Origin: Actinomycetes bacterium | GTDB lineage: Bacteria; Actinomycetota; Acidimicrobiia; Acidimicrobiales; Ilumatobacteraceae | Reading direction: 5' to 3' | DNA length: 13,748 nucleotides | NCBI GenBank assembly: GCA_023417265.1 | Contig: JAEZFY010000027.1 | Coordinates: 1 to 13,748 of the forward strand | Position numbers and translations under genes: made by a program | Shown here: in pieces, positions 6,857 to 11,989 of the stretch | How positions within the stretch are numbered: position 1 is the stretch's first letter | How the letters are laid out: each line of letters starts with the position of its first letter | The notes under the pieces: generated by a model | Database searches by the model: none | The model's input: the letters and a program-made list of their open reading frames with translations, nothing else | Told to the model about the DNA's origin: nothing

Positions 6857-7463
6857 AGGCGCGGTTGCGGGCCCGGGCCTGCTGCTCGCGGCGGGCGCGG
6901 GCGGCCGCCTGCTTGGCCTGCTTGGCCTCGGCCCGCTTGGCCTTGAGCTCGGCCCGCTCGGCCTCCGAACGGGTGTCGGTGTCGATCGGCTTGGGCAGCG
7001 GCTTGGCCTCCGCCGGCGGCAGTTTGACGAGCTCGTCGTGCTTCAGGAGATCGCGGATGATTGGCGCAGCGGGCGCCTCGCCGGCCACGGTGGAGGCGAG
7101 CATCAGCTGCACGATCGGCAACCCGTGGCGCTCGACCAGGCCCGGCAACACGTCGCGCAGCTCGTCGCTCGAGGGGTGCTCGGAGTGCTCGCCGAGCTGC
7201 TCGATGCAGTCGGCGAGCGCCTTGTCCGTGAGCAGCAGAGCGATCGACTCGAGCGTGCCGTCGAGCCGGCCGGCCTGGGCCGCGCCGCGGATCGCGTCCG
7301 GGTCGGGGGTGTCCCCGCTCGCCGCGCCGACGAGCCCGTCGAAGACCTCGCGGTGCTCCTCGGTGAGCGCCTCGACGGCGGCGACGAGTGTGTCGTCGGG
7401 AACGTTGCCGACCGTGCGGTCGAGCAACCCGAGCGACTGGAGGCGGGTCTTGGCCTGATTCAC
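6855..7463 (-). CDS. Protein of unknown function with Lys/Arg/Ala-rich C-terminal tail
   Basis: I do not recognise this 202-residue protein. Residues 1 to about 148 are a mixed-polarity, probably all-helical soluble domain (for example VPDDTLVAAVEALTEEHREVF early on). Residues about 149-202 are a Pro-rich linker (PPAEAKPLPKP) and then a highly charged Glu/Lys/Arg/Ala run that should form a long single helix or coiled coil and could bind nucleic acid or ribosomes (inference). No signal peptide, membrane helix or cysteine cluster is seen. The GTG at 7463 is supported by a TANNNT element (7477-7472) 8 bases upstream and a GAGG (7470-7467) 3 bases upstream. The frame stays open to 7883, but only as antisense to deoC. 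It is divergent from deoC and convergent with ogt, so it is monocistronic. Confidence 0.72.
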   Translation of the reverse strand: MNQAKTRLQSLGLLDRTVGNVPDDTLVAAVEALTEEHREVFDGLVGAASGDTPDPDAIRGAAQAGRLDGTLESIALLLTDKALADCIEQLGEHSEHPSSDELRDVLPGLVERHGLPIVQLMLASTVAGEAPAAPIIRDLLKHDELVKLPPAEAKPLPKPIDTDTRSEAERAELKAKRAEAKQAKQAAARARREQQARARNRA

Positions 7464-7471
7464 GGCCCTCG

Positions 7472-7477
7472 ACGCTA
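7472..7477 (-). promoter_or_regulatory. Candidate -10 element (TAGCGT) of the 202-residue protein gene
   Basis: TAGCGT on the minus strand fits TANNNT and ends 8 bases before the GTG start at 7463, implying a leaderless or nearly leaderless transcript. It lies in a 42-base divergent gap with the deoC promoter back to back. Confidence 0.45.
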
Positions 7478-7493
7478 CCGGTCGGGGCACGAC

Positions 7494-7499
7494 TACCGT
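7494..7499 (+). promoter_or_regulatory. Candidate leaderless -10 element (TACCGT) of deoC
   Basis: TACCGT fits TANNNT and ends 6 bases before the GTG at 7506. No Shine-Dalgarno sequence precedes that GTG, so transcription from its first base and leaderless translation explain the start well. The place where a -35 would lie (about 7471-7476) overlaps the -10 of the divergent gene. Confidence 0.5.
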
Positions 7500-7505
7500 G
7501 GCGCT

Positions 7506-8216
7506 GTGACCCCGGAACAGGCTCGCCTGGCGATCTCGCTGCTCGACCTCACCAACCTCGACGACCGCTGCACGGTCGACGCGATCGACGCCCTGTGCAA
7601 ACGCGCGGTCGAGCGCGGCGTCGCGGCGGTGTGCGTGTGGCCCGACTTCGTCCGCCAGGCGGTGGCACGCGTCGACGGCAGTGGCGTCGGTGTGGCCACG
7701 GTCGTCAACTTCCCGACCGGCGACGAGCGGCCGTACGCGGTCGGCGCCGTCACGGCCTGCGCAGTCGACGACGGGGCCACCGAGATCGACGTCGTGTTGC
7801 CGTACCGAGCGTTCGTGGGCGGCGACACGGCGTGGGCGCTCGACGTGCTGCGGGCGGCACGCGTTGCCAGTACCGGCACGCACCTCAAGGTGATCCTCGA
7901 AACGGGCGAACTGCCCGACCAGGCCACCGTCGCGGCCGCGGCGCGCCTGGCGATCGACGCCGGTGCCGACTTCGTCAAGACATCCACCGGCAAGTCGGCC
8001 GTGTCGGCCACGCCCGAAGCGGCGGCGACGATGCTCGACGTGATCGCCGCCACCGACCGCTCGGTCGGGCTCAAGCCGTCTGGCGGCATCCGTACCGCAG
8101 CCGACGCCGAGCTGTACCTCGACCTGGCCCGCGCGCGGCTCGGCGACGGCTACCTCACCCCGGCGACGTTCCGCTTCGGCGCCAGCTCTCTCCTCGACGC
8201 CCTGCTCGCCGTGTGA
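7506..8216 (+). CDS. deoC: Deoxyribose-phosphate aldolase
   Basis: A 236-residue class I aldolase that splits 2-deoxyribose 5-phosphate into glyceraldehyde 3-phosphate and acetaldehyde during deoxynucleoside catabolism. The Schiff-base lysine is K158 in FVKTSTGK, the second lysine is K190 in VGLKPSGGIR, and the catalytic aspartate is D95 in EIDVVLPYRAF, matching E. coli K167, K201 and D102. Conserved LLDLTNL lies near the N-terminus (11-17) and VILETG precedes the active lysine. The protein ends in LLDALLAV, without the C-terminal tyrosine of E. coli DeoC. The GTG start has no Shine-Dalgarno sequence but has a -10 element 6 bases upstream. It stands alone, without other nucleoside-salvage genes, and ends 3 bases from the convergent dehydrogenase gene. 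Confidence 0.95.
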   Translation: MTPEQARLAISLLDLTNLDDRCTVDAIDALCKRAVERGVAAVCVWPDFVRQAVARVDGSGVGVATVVNFPTGDERPYAVGAVTACAVDDGATEIDVVLPYRAFVGGDTAWALDVLRAARVASTGTHLKVILETGELPDQATVAAAARLAIDAGADFVKTSTGKSAVSATPEAAATMLDVIAATDRSVGLKPSGGIRTAADAELYLDLARARLGDGYLTPATFRFGASSLLDALLAV

Positions 8217-8219
8217 CGG

Positions 8220-9230
8220 TCAGCCCTCGCGGATCAGGCCACCGAAGTGGCCGGCGGTGGTCAGCTGATCGGTGAAGTCGGGGTCGTACGCCTGGGTGGG
8301 GTTGGCGCGGATCGCGGTGTCGAGGGCGTGCGCGTCGGCGCCGACGAGGATCCGCCACTCGCCGGCCCGCACCCCGTCGAGGATGATCGTCGCCGCCGCC
8401 GCGGCGGACGTGGGCGCGGCGTGCTCGAAGGCGTCGACCTGCAGGGCGACGATGTTGCGGATGTCCTCGTCGGACGCCCCGGAAATGTCGACCCCGCGCT
8501 TGGCGTAGGCGTCGCGCGTCTGGGCAATGAACTCGTCGCTGACGTGCTTCGGATCGATGCCGGCGGCGAGCATCGAGTTGGCCATGATCGCCGTTCCGAT
8601 GTGGCCGGGCATCACGACCGCCGCAGTGAGGTGCGGCGCGTTCATGCGGAAGTCGACGATCAGCGCCTCGGTGAACCCCTTCACGGCGAACTTGGCAGCG
8701 CTGTAGCAGGTGTGCGGGCCATGCGGCCCGAGGCACGCCCACATGCCGTTGACGCTCGACGTGTTGATCACCTGAGCCCGCTCGGCCGCCAGCAGCATCG
8801 GCAGGAACGCCCGCGTGCCGTTGAGCACGCCGCCCCACGTGATCGCGAAGGTGCGGTCCCAGTTGGCTTCGTCGTCGCGCACGATCGATTGGCCGCCGCT
8901 GACACCGGCGTTGTTGAACAGCAGGTGGACGATGCCGGTCTCGAACTCGGTGGCGACGTGGGTGGCGAAGGCGTCGAGATCGGAGCGCTCGGCGACGTCG
9001 GCCACGCACGCCGTGAGTCGGGCGCCGGGCGCGGCGGTGGCCGCGGCGAGCTCGAGCGTGGCGTCCATGTGCTCGCCGGAAAGGTCGCAGATCGCCACGT
9101 CGGCACCCGCCGCGGCGAGTTGGACGGCGAGCTCACGGCCCATGCCCGAGCCGCCGCCGGTGACGATCGCGGTCAGGCCGGCGAAGTCGGTGATCGGAGC
9201 GGGCGCAACGGCCCCGTCGGCGGTGTTCAT
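8220..9230 (-). CDS. Short-chain dehydrogenase/reductase (SDR family oxidoreductase)
   Basis: A 336-residue Rossmann-fold oxidoreductase of the classical SDR type. The cofactor motif TGGGSGMG is at 24-31, acidic D49 ends the second strand and favours NAD(H), D78 lies in ADV, and NNAG is at 106-109. The catalytic set is N137, S158/S159, Y176 and K180. The spacing from S159 to Y176 is about four residues longer than the usual S-x12-Y, so there is a small insertion (GMWACLGPHGPH) next to the active site. After residue 260 there is a C-terminal extension of about 70 residues, longer than the 250-residue core. The substrate is unknown. ATG at 9228-9230 has no clear Shine-Dalgarno sequence. It lies 50 bases downstream of the 2H-like gene on the same strand and may be co-transcribed. 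Confidence 0.92.
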   Translation of the reverse strand: MNTADGAVAPAPITDFAGLTAIVTGGGSGMGRELAVQLAAAGADVAICDLSGEHMDATLELAAATAAPGARLTACVADVAERSDLDAFATHVATEFETGIVHLLFNNAGVSGGQSIVRDDEANWDRTFAITWGGVLNGTRAFLPMLLAAERAQVINTSSVNGMWACLGPHGPHTCYSAAKFAVKGFTEALIVDFRMNAPHLTAAVVMPGHIGTAIMANSMLAAGIDPKHVSDEFIAQTRDAYAKRGVDISGASDEDIRNIVALQVDAFEHAAPTSAAAAATIILDGVRAGEWRILVGADAHALDTAIRANPTQAYDPDFTDQLTTAGHFGGLIREG

Positions 9231-9280
9231 GGGCCGCCATCATTCTCGGCGCCGGCGCGGGCGGGCGAGTCAGGGCCGAT

Positions 9281-9868
9281 TCATGCCGGCGCGGCGCCGC
9301 CGGTGACGGCGACCGCTTCCAGGCGCTCCCAGCCGTCGGCCGTCCGGCGCCACAACCCGACCACCCACTCGGCCTCGCCCGTCAGTTCGGCGAACGGCTC
9401 GGCGAGCTCCGTCGCCATCGCCGCGAGCCGTTCCATCTGCTCGCCGTACGACAAGCTGAGGTGCAGCCATGCCTTCGGGCGCACCGGATCCTCGTCCGAC
9501 CCGACCGGCGCCACCGTCGGATCGTCGGCGAAAGCGCCGATCAGCGCGTCCATCCACGCGGCCTCGACGTGCAGCCCGACCCACTCGTCGTTGGCCTGCA
9601 GCTCGAGTGTCGCGGCCTCGACCCACCGCGTCCCGTCGAGGCCAGCCGGCACCGCCGTGTCGCACGCCGCCCGCAGCGCCGCCCGGGCGGTGTCGACGTG
9701 TTCCGGGAGGCGGCGGAAGAACCCGGTCAGGGACACGTGCGGTGGGTACTCCTGGGCCGTCGTGCTCGCATCGGCTGCCGACACCGCCGCCCAGAACTCG
9801 GCGCAGCGGGCCCCGAGCAGGCCCCCCGGCTCGGCGTAGACGATCAGTTCGTGGAGTTGGTCGGCCAT
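9281..9868 (-). CDS. 2H phosphoesterase-like protein (2'-5' RNA ligase superfamily)
   Basis: A 195-residue protein with two HxS motifs, H44-V-S46 in PPHVSLTGFF and H136-L-S138 in WLHLSLSYG, about 92 residues apart. Two H-x-[ST] motifs each next to hydrophobic strands define the 2H phosphoesterase superfamily, which includes 2'-5' RNA ligases and cyclic nucleotide phosphodiesterases acting on 2',3'- or 1'',2''-cyclic phosphates. The length is normal for the family; no signal peptide or membrane segment is seen. The substrate is unknown. ATG at 9868 is given, but an in-frame GTG at 9877 (adding VSD) stands 9 bases after a TACAGT element and would suit a nearly leaderless transcript. It is divergent from acs and probably heads a two-gene unit with the dehydrogenase. 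Confidence 0.68.
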   Translation of the reverse strand: MADQLHELIVYAEPGGLLGARCAEFWAAVSAADASTTAQEYPPHVSLTGFFRRLPEHVDTARAALRAACDTAVPAGLDGTRWVEAATLELQANDEWVGLHVEAAWMDALIGAFADDPTVAPVGSDEDPVRPKAWLHLSLSYGEQMERLAAMATELAEPFAELTGEAEWVVGLWRRTADGWERLEAVAVTGGAAPA

Positions 9869-9925
9869 GTCGCTCACCGCTACCTGACTGTACGGTGTCG
9901 GCCGGGGGCTGCGCCGGTGAGCGAC
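9869..9925. repeat. Perfect 11-base inverted repeat flanking the acs divergent promoter
   Basis: GTCGCTCACCG at 9869-9879 is the exact reverse complement of CGGTGAGCGAC at 9915-9925, with a 35-base spacer holding both divergent -10 elements. Each arm would fall downstream of its own -10, so each transcript carries only one arm and no mRNA hairpin forms. The arrangement suits a dimeric or looping regulator that controls both genes. On the minus strand the arm contains the alternative GTG start of the 2H-like gene; on the plus strand it contains a GTG (9917) in frame with acs. Confidence 0.5.
9887..9896. promoter_or_regulatory. Overlapping divergent -10 elements (near-palindrome ACTGTACGGT)
   Basis: Read on the plus strand, TACGGT (9891-9896) fits TANNNT for acs; read on the minus strand, TACAGT (9892-9887) fits it for the 2H-like gene. 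The two overlap by two bases in a 10-base near-palindrome with one mismatched pair. Symmetric -10 elements that fire in both directions are an established class of bacterial promoter. The acs leader would be about 68 bases, the other only a few bases. Confidence 0.45.
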
Positions 9926-9970
9926 CGGGCGCGAACCGCCGACCAGCAGCGACGCGACGAGAGGATCGAC

Positions 9971-11926
9971 ATGTCCGACCAGGCACCCGACGCGACGATC
10001 GAGGCGCTCGCCGACGAGCGGCGCACGTTCCCGCCCTCGCCGGAGTTCCGGGCGGCGGCGATCCTGACGGACGACTCGCTCGGCGAACTGGCAGCGGCCG
10101 GCGACGAAGCGTTCTGGGCCACCCAGGCCGGTGAGCTGCTCGACTGGGCCGAGCCATGGCACACCACGCTCGAGTGGGAGCTGCCGTTCGCCAAGTGGTT
10201 CGTCGGTGGCAAGCTCAACGTGGCCGAGAACTGCCTCGACCGGCACGTCGCTGCCGGGCTCGGCGACCGGGTCGCGATCCACTGGGAAGGCGAGCCCGGC
10301 GACAGCCGCACGATCACATATTCGGAACTGTTGCGTGAGGTGCAGCGGTTCGCCAACGTCCTGATCGGCCTCGGCGTGGGCAAGGGCGACATCGTCAACA
10401 TCTACCTACCGATGATCCCCGAGGCGGCCGTGGCGATGCTCGCCTGCGCCCGCATCGGGGCGCCGCACAGCGTCGTGTTCGGCGGGTTCTCGGCCCAGGC
10501 GCTGGCCGACCGCATCAACGACGCCCAAGCGAAGCTGCTGATCACGGCCGACGGCGGCTACCGGCGCGGCGACGTGTTCCCGCTCAAGGCAGCCGCCGAC
10601 GAAGCGCTCTACCAGACCACCACGATCGAGCACGTCGTCGTCGTCCAGCGCGGCGGCAACCCGGTCGAGATGGTGCCCGGCCGCGACCACTGGTACCACG
10701 AGCTGATGGCCACCGCCGCGGCCGACTGCCGCGCCGAACCGCACGACGCCGAAGACCTCCTGTTCCTGCTCTACACGAGCGGCACGACCGGCAAGCCGAA
10801 GGGGATCATGCACACGATGGGCGGCTACCTCACCCACGTGGCCTACACCCACAAGTACGTGTTCGACCTGCAACCCGAGTCCGACGTGTACTGGTGCACG
10901 GCCGACGTCGGGTGGGTCACCGGGCACAGCTACATCGTGTACGGCCCGCTCGCCAACGGGGCCACCCAGGTGATGTACGAAGGCGTGCCGAACTTCCCCG
11001 ACACCGACCGCTTCTGGGCGATCATCGAGAAGTACGGCGTGACGACCTTCTACACCGCCCCGACGGCGATCCGCACGTTCATGAAGTGGGGCCCCGAGGC
11101 GCCGGCCAAGCACGACCTCTCGTCGCTGCGTCTGCTCGGCAGCGTCGGCGAGCCGATCAACCCGGAAGCGTGGATGTGGTACCACGCGCACATCGGCGGC
11201 GGACGCTGCCCGATCGTCGACACGTGGTGGCAGACCGAGACCGGCGGGATCATGATCAGCCCGCTGCCGGGCGTGACCACCACCAAACCCGGCTCGGCGA
11301 CGTTCCCATTGCCCGGCGTCACGGTCGAACTGATCGACGAGAACGCCAACACGGTGACCACCGGCGGCGGCTACCTCACGCTCACGCGCCCATGGCCGGG
11401 CATGCTGCGTGGCATCTGGGGCGACCCGCAGCGCTACCTCGACACGTACTGGGGCCGCTTCGAGGGCCGCTACTTCGCCGGCGACGGAGCGCGCTACGAC
11501 GACGACGGCTACATCTGGCTGCTCGGCCGTGTCGACGATGTGATGAACGTGTCGGGCCACCGGATCTCCACTGCCGAAGTGGAGTCGGCGCTCGTGTCGC
11601 ATCCGGCGGTGGCCGAGGCCGCGGTCGTCGGGGCCGACGATGCGACCACCGGCCAGGCCGTGTTCGCCTACGTGATCCTGCGCGGCGACGCCGACGTGTC
11701 GCCCGCCGAACTGCGCGACCACGTCGCCCACGAGATCGGCGCGATCGCCAAGCCGAAAGCGATCTTCATCACTCCTGACCTGCCCAAGACCCGTTCGGGC
11801 AAGATCATGCGGCGCCTGCTGCGCGACGTCGCCGCCGGGCGCAACCTCGGCGACACGACCACGCTCGCCGACGCGAGCGTCGTCGACGAGCTGCAACGCC
11901 GGGCGTCCGACGCCGCCGGCGACTGA
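9971..11926 (+). CDS. acs: Acetyl-CoA synthetase (acetate--CoA ligase, AMP-forming)
   Basis: A 651-residue adenylate-forming enzyme that activates acetate with ATP to acetyl-AMP and then acetyl-CoA. The phosphate-binding loop YTSGTTGKPKG is at 268-278, DTWWQTETGG lies in the middle of the active site, GRVDDVMNVSGHRIS forms the hinge to the C-terminal domain, and K611 in KTRSGKIMRR is the catalytic lysine that is acetylated in regulated Acs proteins. The tryptophan of WWQTE, which limits the pocket to acetate-sized acids, is present, and the length matches E. coli Acs (652). ATG at 9971 has GAGGA (9961-9965) 5 bases upstream. An in-frame GTG at 9917 would add 18 polar residues and is less likely. 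Regulation from the symmetric divergent promoter region is likely. Confidence 0.96.
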   Translation: MSDQAPDATIEALADERRTFPPSPEFRAAAILTDDSLGELAAAGDEAFWATQAGELLDWAEPWHTTLEWELPFAKWFVGGKLNVAENCLDRHVAAGLGDRVAIHWEGEPGDSRTITYSELLREVQRFANVLIGLGVGKGDIVNIYLPMIPEAAVAMLACARIGAPHSVVFGGFSAQALADRINDAQAKLLITADGGYRRGDVFPLKAAADEALYQTTTIEHVVVVQRGGNPVEMVPGRDHWYHELMATAAADCRAEPHDAEDLLFLLYTSGTTGKPKGIMHTMGGYLTHVAYTHKYVFDLQPESDVYWCTADVGWVTGHSYIVYGPLANGATQVMYEGVPNFPDTDRFWAIIEKYGVTTFYTAPTAIRTFMKWGPEAPAKHDLSSLRLLGSVGEPINPEAWMWYHAHIGGGRCPIVDTWWQTETGGIMISPLPGVTTTKPGSATFPLPGVTVELIDENANTVTTGGGYLTLTRPWPGMLRGIWGDPQRYLDTYWGRFEGRYFAGDGARYDDDGYIWLLGRVDDVMNVSGHRISTAEVESALVSHPAVAEAAVVGADDATTGQAVFAYVILRGDADVSPAELRDHVAHEIGAIAKPKAIFITPDLPKTRSGKIMRRLLRDVAAGRNLGDTTTLADASVVDELQRRASDAAGD

Positions 11927-11989
11927 CCCAACCGCCCGATCGCCCGTGGCGCACTCAACCCCGTCGCTGCGCGTGCCGATACCGCCAGC

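Noticed and set aside
9917..9970. Extended acs start at GTG 9917 (18 extra codons)
   Set aside because: ATG 9971 has a well-placed GAGGA and gives the normal family length; the extension is Arg/Asp-rich with no family similarity that I recognise. Kept only as an alternative.
10406..11896. Minus-strand open frame of 496 codons opposite acs
   Set aside because: High GC removes stop codons in antisense frames; acs on the plus strand is complete and motif-rich.
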